From positions 310,001 to 374,000 of the forward strand of contig CAWJSI010000001.1 of assembly GCA_963845485.1 (NCBI GenBank): a DNA stretch of 64,000 nt, in the 5' to 3' direction. Shown piece by piece: positions 17,904 to 25,538 of the stretch. Positions within the stretch are counted from its first letter, which is position 1; each line of letters begins with the position of its first letter. This stretch comes from Bog-756 sp963845485 (GTDB lineage Bacteria > Actinomycetota > Acidimicrobiia > Acidimicrobiales > RAAP-2). The position numbers and the translations under genes were made by a program. Below the pieces are notes generated by a model. That model did not search any database and was not told the origin of the DNA. It saw only the letters and a list, made by a program, of their open reading frames with translations.

Positions 17904-18406
17904 CCGATCTCGCCGTTCGGGCCCACAAAGCCAATGTGCAGATCAAGTCGGTCAAAGAGGCGCCGGTGGCTCGTGATGTGGCCCTCCTCGTCGTTCGCAT
18001 CGGGCTGGCCTGGATCTTCATCTACCACGGGGCAGGGACCCTGTTCGGCGCTTTCGGCCAGCAGGGCGTGCACGCCCACGCCGTCTTCTTCGCCAATGTG
18101 GCCCACCTGCACCCTGGGACGTTCTTCGCCGTGCTGAGCGGCACCATCGAGTTCTTCGGCGGACTCGGTGTGGGGGTGGGGGTCCTCGGCCGTCTGGCGG
18201 CCGCTGGTCTGGTGGGGGACATGATCATCGCCATGGTCACGGTGACCTGGCACAACGGGATCGTCTCCAACGCCGCCGGGTCAGGCTACGAACTCAACGT
18301 GGCCCTGGCTGCCCTGGCCATGGTGATCGTCATCTTGGGCACCGGGCGCTACTCGCTCGACGTGGTGATCCGATCCCAGTTCGAGAAGCGGCGGGCCTTG
18401 CCGTGA
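17900..18406 (+). CDS. DoxX-family membrane protein
   Basis: A 168-residue protein with four membrane helices. LLVVRIGLAWIFIYHGAGTLFGAFG and the later IEFFGGLGVGVGVLGRLAA are typical of DoxX/DoxD-like proteins. Some members act in membrane redox or oxidative-stress complexes; most are unassigned. It starts inside the stop of the desaturase-like gene and its own stop overlaps the GTG start of the sigma factor, so all are translationally coupled. The N-terminal 25 residues are charged and cytoplasmic. Confidence 0.85.
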   Translation: MTDLAVRAHKANVQIKSVKEAPVARDVALLVVRIGLAWIFIYHGAGTLFGAFGQQGVHAHAVFFANVAHLHPGTFFAVLSGTIEFFGGLGVGVGVLGRLAAAGLVGDMIIAMVTVTWHNGIVSNAAGSGYELNVALAALAMVIVILGTGRYSLDVVIRSQFEKRRALP

Positions 18407-19050
18407 GCACCGCAGGTCCCGGTACATCATGCTTAGCGGAGATGGAACCTGTGCCCAACGATGGACGAGTACGCCGCCGCTCCCGATGGCACGAGGGCCG
18501 CGAGTCCTCGGACGAGGCGCTCGTGGCCGGCATGGCGGCGGGCGACGAGCGGGCCGCTGCGGCATTCGTCCAACGACACCAGCGCCGGGTCTTCGGCATC
18601 GCCCTCGCCATCACCGCCGACCGCTCGACGGCCGAGGACGTGGCTCAAGAGGCGTTCCTCCGTGCCTGGCGTCATGCCGCCGTCTTCGACCCGAGGAGGG
18701 CACCGGCCACATCCTGGCTCTCGACCATCACCCGCAATCTGGCCATCGACGCGCTGCGCCTCCGCCGTGCCATCCCCGTCGAGCCCGACGACAAGGTCTG
18801 GCTGGAGATCGAGACCGGCCAGAAGACGCCGGAGGCCCACGCCGAGCACGCGGTAACCGCCGATCGGGTTCGTGCCGCCCTTCGCGCCGTGCCCGTCGAC
18901 CAACGCCGTGCCCTGCTCCGGTCGGCCTTCTACGGCCAGAGTGCCGCCGAAATCGCCACGGCCGAGGCCATACCGGTGGGTACGGCCAAGAGCAGGATCC
19001 GGCTGGGACTCTCCAAGGTGCGAGACGTTCTGGGTGGGGAGGAGGCCTGA
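18403..19050 (+). CDS. ECF-type RNA polymerase sigma factor
   Basis: A 215-residue extracytoplasmic-function sigma factor. Region 2 covers about residues 48-105 (RHQRRVFGIALAITADRSTAEDV then EAFLRAWRHA) and region 4 about 150-205, with the HTH in SAAEIATAEAIPVGTAKSRIRLG. It directs RNA polymerase to stress-type promoters. The GTG start overlaps the DoxX stop (GTGA) and its stop overlaps the anti-sigma ATG (TGATG). The start could be one of two internal Met codons a little downstream. Regulation by the adjacent anti-sigma factor is expected from the arrangement. Confidence 0.9.
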   Translation: MSTAGPGTSCLAEMEPVPNDGRVRRRSRWHEGRESSDEALVAGMAAGDERAAAAFVQRHQRRVFGIALAITADRSTAEDVAQEAFLRAWRHAAVFDPRRAPATSWLSTITRNLAIDALRLRRAIPVEPDDKVWLEIETGQKTPEAHAEHAVTADRVRAALRAVPVDQRRALLRSAFYGQSAAEIATAEAIPVGTAKSRIRLGLSKVRDVLGGEEA

Positions 19051-19733
19051 TGGAGTCCGCGACACAGGGACCGGAGTGTGAGGCATTCCGTGACGACCTG
19101 GCCTCACTGGCCATCGGCGCCCTGGACGGTCTGGACCGTTCACGGGTCCTCGGCCACCTCGAAGGGTGCCCACACTGCACGGTCGCGGTGGAGGAGCTGT
19201 CGGCCGCCGCCGATGTGCTCACCACCCTGATTGCCGACGCCGATCCACCCCCCGGATTCGCCGACCGCACCATGGACCTGATCCGGGCCGACCGGGAAGA
19301 CCGGGCGGTGCCGCTCCGGCCGACGGGCCGGCCGGTGTTCCGGCGGGTGGCCGCCGTGGCGGCGGTGATCGTGCTTCTGGCCGTGGGCACCGTGGTGGGA
19401 GCTGCGATGGCTTCATCGGGCCGGCACGACCCCGTCGCTGCCGTCCAGACCACCCCGCTCCATTCCGCCGTGGGGACGAAGGGCACCGTGCTCCTCGTCT
19501 CCTCGGGCCACCAGGGCTGGCTGGTCATGACCTTGCACAACGCCCCGAGCTCAGGTGAGGTCACGTGCTCGATCACCATGGCCGACGGATCGAAGAAGGA
19601 GCTGGGTGAGTTCGACCTCACCGACGGCTACGGCTCGTGGTCCGTCGACCTTCCCGTGGCCGTGTCGACGGTCCGGACCGTGCGCGTGGTCGACGAGTCG
19701 GGGACGATGGTCGCCGTGGCGCGGGTGAGTTGA
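19050..19733 (+). CDS. Zinc-binding membrane anti-sigma factor, RskA-like
   Basis: A 227-residue anti-sigma factor. The cytoplasmic N-terminus carries H36, C40 and C43 in HLEGCPHC, the zinc-associated anti-sigma motif that binds the cognate ECF sigma factor. One membrane helix lies near residues 98-119. The extracytoplasmic domain (SGHQGWLVMTLHNAP then GSWSVDLPV) resembles the RskA C-terminal domain. It overlaps the sigma gene by one base. It should hold the sigma factor inactive until an envelope or redox signal arrives; the zinc motif would allow thiol sensing (inference). Confidence 0.88.
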   Translation: MESATQGPECEAFRDDLASLAIGALDGLDRSRVLGHLEGCPHCTVAVEELSAAADVLTTLIADADPPPGFADRTMDLIRADREDRAVPLRPTGRPVFRRVAAVAAVIVLLAVGTVVGAAMASSGRHDPVAAVQTTPLHSAVGTKGTVLLVSSGHQGWLVMTLHNAPSSGEVTCSITMADGSKKELGEFDLTDGYGSWSVDLPVAVSTVRTVRVVDESGTMVAVARVS

Positions 19734-19737
19734 GATC

Positions 19738-20001
19738 ATGGCCTCCGCCCGCACCCGCACCGTGACTGCCCAGGCACCGGCGGTCGACCGGCTGTTCGTG
19801 TCGGACGTGGCCGCCACGGTGGGCGTCACCCACTCGACCATTCGCCAGCACATCCGACGGGGGACGATGCCTGTTCCGGACGGCTACGTAGGTCGGCGCC
19901 GATGGTGGACCCGACCGACCATCGAGGCCTGGATAAAGATCCGCCGCAAGCCGGGAAACCCCAACTTCCAACGATCCCGACAGACCTCCCGGGTCTCCTG
20001 A
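19738..20001 (+). CDS. Small helix-turn-helix protein, MerR/excisionase-like
   Basis: An 87-residue basic protein with one HTH: LFVSDVAATVGVTHSTIRQHIRRG then WTRPTIEAWIKIRRK, the layout of HTH_17/excisionase-type DNA-binding domains. It starts four bases after the anti-sigma stop and is the last gene of the unit. No integrase is nearby, so it is more likely a local regulator than an excisionase. The target is unknown. Confidence 0.7.
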   Translation: MASARTRTVTAQAPAVDRLFVSDVAATVGVTHSTIRQHIRRGTMPVPDGYVGRRRWWTRPTIEAWIKIRRKPGNPNFQRSRQTSRVS

Positions 20002-20077
20002 TCTGCGCCACCGAACGGCGCCCCTGAAGGCGTACGCCGAACTGACCGGCATGACCGAGGGCTGACGGCAGACGGTC

Positions 20078-20296
20078 TCAGCCGTCCCGACGGCGCCGGG
20101 CCGACCGTCTCGCCCGAGCGACCGATGTCACCAGCGCGGTCATGATGATGACCACCAACGCCATCCATCCAGGAAATCCCGCATGCGTCAGGGCCCAGGT
20201 GGCGGCCAGGGCGATGACGACGATTACGCCCAGGGTCCAGTCGTCGCCCACGACGAAGTCGACCCAGAACAGCCCGAATCGTTTGAGGGAGCCCAT
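20078..20296 (-). CDS. Small two-helix membrane protein
   Basis: A 72-residue protein with two hydrophobic helices (TLGVIVVIALAATWAL and MALVVIIMTALVTSV) and a strongly basic tail (RARRSARRRRDG) that should face the cytoplasm. The ATG overlaps the stop of the upstream membrane-protein gene (TGATG), so it is probably a coupled accessory subunit. No family recognised. Confidence 0.72.
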   Translation of the reverse strand: MGSLKRFGLFWVDFVVGDDWTLGVIVVIALAATWALTHAGFPGWMALVVIIMTALVTSVARARRSARRRRDG

Positions 20297-21039
20297 CAGC
20301 CCGGTGTCCCGAGTCGTGAGACATCTGAGGCCCGCAGGACGGCGACCGTCGTGCCGGCGACCGTGGCCGTCAGGGCGACGAGAACCAGGATGAATGCGTC
20401 GTTGCCCGGCCACTGGGCACCGGCGCCCTCGGCCGACCAGAACAGCCCGAACGACGTCAGCATGATACCGACGACGAACTTGAGCGTGTTCTCGGGCACC
20501 CTCGTAAGCGGGCGGTGGACGGCCACGCCGACTCCGGCCACGACGACCAGGGCGGCCACCGCGGCCAGGGCGGCCGCACCGGTGTGACCCTGGGTGGCGC
20601 CGAATGTCACCACGATGAACACCACCTCGAGGCCCTCGAGGAAGACCCCCTTGAAAGCCACCGTCACCCCGTACCAATCGGTGCTGCCCTGCCCGCCTCC
20701 CGCCGCTCGGAGACGGTGGAGCTCCTCTTCGTAGATGGCATCCTCGTCGTGGAGCGCCTTCAGTCCCCCGGCGCGCAGGATGGCCTTTCGCAACCACTGG
20801 AGGCCGAAGACCAGCAACAACCCTCCGACCACCAGTCGGAGCGAGTTGAGTGGAATGCGATCGACCGCGGGTCCGAGCAGCGCCACCAGCCCGCCCAGGG
20901 CCACGAATGCCCCGGCCGTGCCGAGGACCACGGGCCGCCAGCCCCGGGTGACCCCGACGGCGAGCACGATGGTGAGTGCCTCGACCATCTCGACGGTCGA
21001 GGCCAAGAAGGTGCTCAGTACCAACAGCACAATGTGCAC
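20296..21039 (-). CDS. Polytopic membrane protein, COG4280/FTR1-like
   Basis: A 247-residue protein with about seven membrane helices. The N-terminal TVEMVEALTIVLAVGVTRGW and the later FLEGLEVVFIVVTFGA each place a Glu in a helix (EALT and LEGLEVVF), reminiscent of the two E-containing helices of FTR1-type and related ion-transport proteins, and fits the uncharacterised COG4280 group. A cytoplasmic loop (ALHDEDAIYEEELHRLR) is strongly acidic. GAGGAGG lies five bases before the GTG start. It is divergent from an RpiR-type regulator 46 bases away. A metal or small-ion transport role is an inference. Confidence 0.7.
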   Translation of the reverse strand: MHIVLLVLSTFLASTVEMVEALTIVLAVGVTRGWRPVVLGTAGAFVALGGLVALLGPAVDRIPLNSLRLVVGGLLLVFGLQWLRKAILRAGGLKALHDEDAIYEEELHRLRAAGGGQGSTDWYGVTVAFKGVFLEGLEVVFIVVTFGATQGHTGAAALAAVAALVVVAGVGVAVHRPLTRVPENTLKFVVGIMLTSFGLFWSAEGAGAQWPGNDAFILVLVALTATVAGTTVAVLRASDVSRLGTPG

Positions 21040-21070
21040 GTCCGCCTCCTCTTGGTGCGCGGTAGAGCAC

Positions 21071-21086
21071 TGTAGTGTTCACTACA
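21071..21086. promoter_or_regulatory. Palindromic operator at the RpiR-type regulator start
   Basis: TGTAGTG-TT-CACTACA is a perfect 7+2+7 palindrome ending on the A of the regulator ATG. TAGTGT inside it, seven bases before the ATG, fits a -10 box, so the transcript may be leaderless and the site would occlude its own promoter. The site lies 32 bases from the divergent membrane-protein gene, so it could control both. Confidence 0.6.
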
Positions 21087-21946
21087 TGAGTACGTCAACG
21101 CCGCAGGATTTGCTACACGAGCCCTTGGCCGAGCGCGTGGCCCGTTCGCAGGCCCTGCTGAGCCCGGCTCAGCGACTGGTGGCCGACTACCTGGTGGCGT
21201 CGGGGCCGTCGGCCATGGTGGAGTCGGCATCGTCCATCGCCGGGGAGCTGGGGCTGAGTGACGCCACCGTGGTGCGTACGGCGCAGGCGCTCGGCTACCG
21301 AGGCCTTCCCGAGCTTCGGCGAGCACTGGCCGGACAGGCCGAACAGGTGACCCTCGCCGAGCGGTTGCACCACTCACTGGCCGAGACCGAGGACGATCTC
21401 GTCGTCCACTCGGCGGCCTCCCTCGCCTCCTCGCTCGATGCACTGGTGCGCCAGGTCTCGGGATCCCGCTTCGACCGCGCCGTCGAGACCCTCGATCGTG
21501 CCGATCGGCTCCTGTGGAGCGGGATCGGGCCATCGGCTCCGATGGCCGACTACGCCTCGGTGCTCGCCCGACGGCTCGGTCGTCCCTCGCTCGCCCTCAC
21601 CCGGTCCGGTACCGCGGCGGCGGACGATCTCCTCGAGGTGGCCCTCGGCGACGCGCTCGTCCTGTTCACCTACGGCCGGCTGCACCGTCACGTCGAAGCG
21701 TTGGTGCAACGCGCCGATGAGCTCGGTGTCCCGGTCGTCCTCGTTACCGACGTGCTCGAAGGCCAACTCGGTGACCGGGTGGCGGTGACCCTGGTGTGCT
21801 GGCGGGGCACCCCGGGCCTGTTCGCCAGCCACGCCCCGACGATGGTCCTGCTCGAGGCGCTGCTGCTGGGCCTGGCCCGGGTGGATCCGGAGCGGGCCGA
21901 GCGGTCGCTCGCCCGGCTCGAGGCGCTCCGGGCCATCGCCGGTTAG
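21086..21946 (+). CDS. MurR/RpiR-family transcriptional regulator (HTH + SIS)
   Basis: A 286-residue regulator. An N-terminal HTH_6 domain (about 20-90) contains SAMVESASSIAGELGLSDAT and ALGYRGLPELRRAL, followed by a SIS sugar-phosphate-binding domain (about 115-260) with LLWSGIGPSAPMADY and LGDALVLFTYGRLHRHVEAL. Family members usually bind a phosphosugar effector. The start is ATG 21086, directly abutting a perfect palindrome. It is divergent from a membrane-protein pair and probably regulates it, an unusual partner for this family. Confidence 0.85.
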   Translation: MSTSTPQDLLHEPLAERVARSQALLSPAQRLVADYLVASGPSAMVESASSIAGELGLSDATVVRTAQALGYRGLPELRRALAGQAEQVTLAERLHHSLAETEDDLVVHSAASLASSLDALVRQVSGSRFDRAVETLDRADRLLWSGIGPSAPMADYASVLARRLGRPSLALTRSGTAAADDLLEVALGDALVLFTYGRLHRHVEALVQRADELGVPVVLVTDVLEGQLGDRVAVTLVCWRGTPGLFASHAPTMVLLEALLLGLARVDPERAERSLARLEALRAIAG

Positions 21947-21986
21947 CTGCCGACGCGTACGGCTCGGTCCCGAGAGTGCCGGGTGG

Positions 21987-22709
21987 TCACTCGCCGAGGC
22001 TCTGGCGCAGGGCGTCGAGGGAGGCTCTGACCTCCCCGAGCTCGGCACGGACCGCGGTCAGCTCCGACTCCAAGGCACCGACGCGGTCTTCGAGGTCGGA
22101 CGGATCGCCATGGCTGGAGTCGCGGCCGGGGTCGGCGGGCCGGCTGTCGCCGGCCGGGCCCGGCGGAGTTTCGGACACCGTCGGGGGCGGTCCCGACGCC
22201 GGTGCCTCCACGGCCAACAGCTGTTGCCAGCGGTCCTCTTTCTGTCCCGGCTGGCGGGTGAGCAACCGGACCAACGGCTCGGGCTGGTCGGCCAGGATCT
22301 CGAGCTCACCCTGGACCGCACCCGTCGAGCTGAACTCGGCCATCCGGCCGGTCCGCGACCGGAGCTCACCGGGGGTCTGGGGGCCCCGCAGCAACAACAC
22401 GGCCAGCAGCGCCACCCGAGCCTGGTCGAGCCCGAACGTCTCGTCGAGCACGTGGCGATATCTCGTGACCGATTTCCCGTGGGAGGGCAGCACGAATCGG
22501 ACCAGGCGGAGCTCCTTCAGCTCCTGGAGTGCTTCGTGCACTGCTACTTCGTCGAGCGCCATCACCGGTTCGCGGTTGGTGGACTGGCTGCAGGCGAGGG
22601 CCAGGGCGTTGAGGGAGAGCGGGTACTGCTGGGGGGTGGTCAGGGCCTTCTCCACCAGGCATCCGAGCACCCTCCCCGCGGCCGGTGTCAGCGTCACGGG
22701 CGGAGACAT
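21987..22709 (-). CDS. YceH/DUF480-family protein
   Basis: A 240-residue protein with the DUF480 tandem winged-helix layout: LTPAAGRVLGCLVEKALTTP, YPLSLNALALACSQSTNREPV, and SRTGRMAEF in the second half. A low-complexity linker (Pro/Ser/Gly-rich) leads to a short C-terminal coiled coil (DLEDRVGALESELTAVRAEL) typical of the family. The function is unknown, though a DNA- or protein-binding role is likely. The start is set at the Met that begins the conserved region; the 70 residues upstream in frame look non-coding. Confidence 0.88.
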   Translation of the reverse strand: MSPPVTLTPAAGRVLGCLVEKALTTPQQYPLSLNALALACSQSTNREPVMALDEVAVHEALQELKELRLVRFVLPSHGKSVTRYRHVLDETFGLDQARVALLAVLLLRGPQTPGELRSRTGRMAEFSSTGAVQGELEILADQPEPLVRLLTRQPGQKEDRWQQLLAVEAPASGPPPTVSETPPGPAGDSRPADPGRDSSHGDPSDLEDRVGALESELTAVRAELGEVRASLDALRQSLGE

Positions 22710-22922
22710 CCGGCCCGGGTGAGTCCACCGAGGCTCGCGCCCGGGGTGGTCGATGGTCGGAACGGAGCCGTGCAGGCACCGGCCCGAGGTCGTCCAGTCT
22801 GGTCGTGGTGTCCGGCATACCCATCCTCTCGCAGCTGTCCCACAACCTAGAGGCCGGCTGACCTCGTACCGGGCTGGTCCGAACCGGTCGTGGGCCCGAG
22901 GCGACTGCGTAGGCTTCACGAC

Positions 22923-23555
22923 ATGACGGACTGGGCCACGATCGCATCATTCGCCACCGCGGCCGGGACACTCGTGCTCGCCGTGGCCACGTTCTCGGCG
23001 GTGCGATCGAGCAACCGGTCGGCCCGCATCGCCGAGCGCTCGTTCCAGATCGGTCTGCGACCTGTGCTCGCCCCGTCCCGACTGGAGGACGCCCCTCAGA
23101 AGGTCATGTTCGTCGACCGCCACTGGGTCACGCTCGAGGGTGGACAGGCCGTGGTGGAGGAGATCGACGATGTCATCTACCTCGCCATGATGCTTCGGAA
23201 CGTAGGACCGGGCATGGCCGTGATCGAGTCGTGGCTCCCCTACGCCTCCCAGGTGTCGGCGGCTGACGCCCGGGCTGATCCGGAAGACTTCCGCCTCCAG
23301 ACGCGGGCGCTCTGGGTGCCGCCCGGCGATGTGGCCTTCTGGCAGGGGGCACTGCGCGAGCCCAGCGAGCCGATCGTCGAGCCCATGCGCTCGGCCATCC
23401 ATGCCGGTGCGGTCTCCGTTGATCTGCTCTATCGGGACCATGAAGGAGGGCAGCGCACCATCAGCCACTTCTCGATGGTCAGACGCGGCGGTGACGGGGA
23501 GCACGAGGCGAAGTGGTGGACCACCCTCGGGAACCACCGCTCGCTCGACGAGTAG
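22923..23555 (+). CDS. Hypothetical protein with N-terminal membrane helix
   Basis: A 210-residue protein. One hydrophobic helix (about residues 5-25, IASFATAAGTLVLAVATFSAV) is followed by a cytoplasmic or peripheral domain rich in beta-strands, with LAMMLRNVGPGMAVIESW, VPPGDVAFWQGAL and VSVDLLYRDHEGGQRTISHF. This resembles many small actinobacterial membrane-anchored proteins of unknown role. The ATG at 22923 is chosen over the upstream in-frame start, which would add a basic leader. Divergent from yceH with 213 bases between. Confidence 0.7.
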   Translation: MTDWATIASFATAAGTLVLAVATFSAVRSSNRSARIAERSFQIGLRPVLAPSRLEDAPQKVMFVDRHWVTLEGGQAVVEEIDDVIYLAMMLRNVGPGMAVIESWLPYASQVSAADARADPEDFRLQTRALWVPPGDVAFWQGALREPSEPIVEPMRSAIHAGAVSVDLLYRDHEGGQRTISHFSMVRRGGDGEHEAKWWTTLGNHRSLDE

Positions 23556-23599
23556 GCCGAATCGGGCCGAGGCTCGCCAGAGGGGACGAGCCGACTGCC

Positions 23600-23624
23600 G
23601 GCTCCGATGGTGCCGGCCGGAGCC
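23600..23624. terminator. Bidirectional stem-loop between convergent genes
   Basis: GGCTCCG and CGGAGCC form a 7-base perfect stem across an 11-base loop, ending at the stop codon of the minus-strand gene and 45 bases after the plus-strand stop. It is suited to act as a terminator for both convergent genes. Confidence 0.45.
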
Positions 23625-24800
23625 TCAGGGTGCACTAACGGCCACAGCCACCGGATGGGCGATCACAGTGGTGGGTGTGGTGGGGGAAGTTGTCGGCGAG
23701 GTGGTCGCGGTTGTCGAAGTAGTCGTGGTCGGGGTGGTCGACGTCGTCGTGGTGGTCGGGGTCGGGGTCGTGGTCGTGGGGGTAACCGGGGTACCGGTCG
23801 GAGCGGGGCAGCTGGCCGTCGCACCGGGACCGGTGGTCTGCCCGACGGGGACGGTACCGACGACCGTCCCGCTCTGGTCGAGACCGACCACCGAGGCACC
23901 GTCCAGGCTGGCCTGGCCCGTCGCCACCAGCACGACGATCCCGCTGTTCGGTGCCATGGAGTCGACCACCACACCACCCACGCTCAACTGGGCCGAGGCC
24001 ACACCGTCGCCGACCGAGACGGCCACCCAGCCCACCGGTGCCCCCTCGGTGGTGCCGAAGGAACCGGAGCCGAGCACGTCCAAGGCCCCGGAGGTCATGG
24101 GCGCGGTGGCGGGCAGCGAGACCGAGCCCGTCCCGACAGCCTGGTCGGTGGACAGCTCGAGGACGAGCGTCGTGCAGCCCGACACCGGCCCGGAGGTCGG
24201 TGCCGTCGCGTCGGATCCCACCGGCTGGCCGGACGTGACGGCCCGGGATCCGGACGGTGCCACCCCCTCGACGGGAGGGTTGGTGGATCCGGTAGTGCCC
24301 CCCGACACATGGGGGACCAACGGTTCGGCACAGCTGGCGCCGTTCGGACACTCCGGGCTCGACGGCACGGTGGTGCCGGGTGTGCACACCACGGCAGGGC
24401 CGCACCCGCCGCTGGTCGTGGAGCCTGCCGTATAGGCCCGGATGGTCACACCTGAGGCGCTCGTCCGGGAGAAGAGGAAGCTGTAGGGGGCCTGGCCGAC
24501 GATGGCGGGGGTGAGGGGTCCGCCGGAGCTGGAGGGGGCCAGATCGGCCCCGGCCCTTCCGGGAGTGGTGGCCGACGTCGGCTGGGCGGTCGGTGAGCCC
24601 CCGATCACGTCGACGCCGATGAGCATGCCGGCACCGATCGCCACCAGGGCGACCAGGCCAGCGGCCCCGGCCAGGATGCCCCGCCGCGGGGACCGGGAGG
24701 TACCGTGCTCGACGAAGGCCGCAGGGTCGGACTCGACCTGGACCCGGGCGGCCTGCGCCTCGAGGTGGCTCCGGAGGCGGTCCTCGAAATCGTCTGTCAT
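23625..24800 (-). CDS. Membrane-anchored partner of an ECF sigma factor, Ser/Thr/Pro-rich ectodomain
   Basis: A 391-residue single-pass protein. The first 40 residues are cytoplasmic (DDFEDRLRSHLEAQAARV), followed by a membrane helix at about 41-63 and a long exterior part. The last 55 or so residues are a Thr/Pro run before a hydrophobic end. The ATG overlaps the sigma-factor stop (ATGA). Position and topology fit an anti-sigma factor, although no zinc motif is present and no family domain is recognised. The exterior domain might sense the wall or environment (inference). Confidence 0.68.
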   Translation of the reverse strand: MTDDFEDRLRSHLEAQAARVQVESDPAAFVEHGTSRSPRRGILAGAAGLVALVAIGAGMLIGVDVIGGSPTAQPTSATTPGRAGADLAPSSSGGPLTPAIVGQAPYSFLFSRTSASGVTIRAYTAGSTTSGGCGPAVVCTPGTTVPSSPECPNGASCAEPLVPHVSGGTTGSTNPPVEGVAPSGSRAVTSGQPVGSDATAPTSGPVSGCTTLVLELSTDQAVGTGSVSLPATAPMTSGALDVLGSGSFGTTEGAPVGWVAVSVGDGVASAQLSVGGVVVDSMAPNSGIVVLVATGQASLDGASVVGLDQSGTVVGTVPVGQTTGPGATASCPAPTGTPVTPTTTTPTPTTTTTSTTPTTTTSTTATTSPTTSPTTPTTVIAHPVAVAVSAP

Positions 24801-25381
24801 GGTTCGATGACCTTTCTCAGCTCGGCCAGGGCCCGGTGGATCAGGGAGCGAACGGTCCCCGGTCGGCAGCGGAGGGCCCGGGCGATGTCGGCATCGGGCA
24901 GGTCCCCGTAGTACCGGAGCACGACGGCGGCGCGCTGCCGGGCCGGGAGCTTGGCCAGGGCGTCGCCCAGCTCATCGGCGCCGAGCACCGCGTCCCTGGG
25001 CTCGGGGCTCGGCTGACGTCGGGCCCGGGCCGCGCTCCGGTGGTGGGAGGCACAGGCGTGCACCACACTCCGGCGGACGTAGGGGAGGGGCTCATGGACC
25101 GAGGCCCAGCGGCCGTGCAGGCGGACGAAGCAGTCCTGGACCAGGTCGGGAGCGTTGTCGGCTGATCCGCTCAGCAGTGCGGCCAGACGCACGAGGCCGG
25201 CGTAGTTCTCGGCGTAGAAGACACTGAAACTGGGTCGGGGAGCCCCCTGGTCGTCGGAGTCTCCTGGGTCCCGGTGCGCAGTCGTCGGGGCGGGGGAGAT
25301 CGGCGCCCGGTTCGCGGCCCCCGGGCCCGTTGCCGTGCCGTCGGGGGTCTCCGCGTCGACGATGCCACTCAGTGTACCCAT
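24797..25381 (-). CDS. ECF sigma factor, SigE/SigM-type group
   Basis: A 194-residue sigma-70-family protein. Region 2 is visible in FYAENYAGLVRLAALL and APDLVQDCFVRLHGRW; region 4 in ALAKLPARQRAAVVLRYYGDLPDADIARAL then CRPGTVRSLIHRALAELRK. This is the actinobacterial SigE-type (TIGR02983-like) pattern. The first 45 residues are low-complexity and the true start may be later; ATG 25381 is used. It is coupled to the downstream single-pass membrane protein and divergent from the recQ gene. Confidence 0.85.
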   Translation of the reverse strand: MGTLSGIVDAETPDGTATGPGAANRAPISPAPTTAHRDPGDSDDQGAPRPSFSVFYAENYAGLVRLAALLSGSADNAPDLVQDCFVRLHGRWASVHEPLPYVRRSVVHACASHHRSAARARRQPSPEPRDAVLGADELGDALAKLPARQRAAVVLRYYGDLPDADIARALRCRPGTVRSLIHRALAELRKVIEP

Positions 25382-25538
25382 CACCTATTCAGACGCCCGG
25401 GGGAGCAGAAACGTTGCAGGCAATCTCGTCTGGTCGGTCGGCACCGACCGGGCCGTCACCACCTTCCCGTACCCTTGGGCGGCGACCTCGGCCGTGGACG
25501 GACGGGGTCGACTCCAAAGGGTGAGCGAGAGGATGGCC

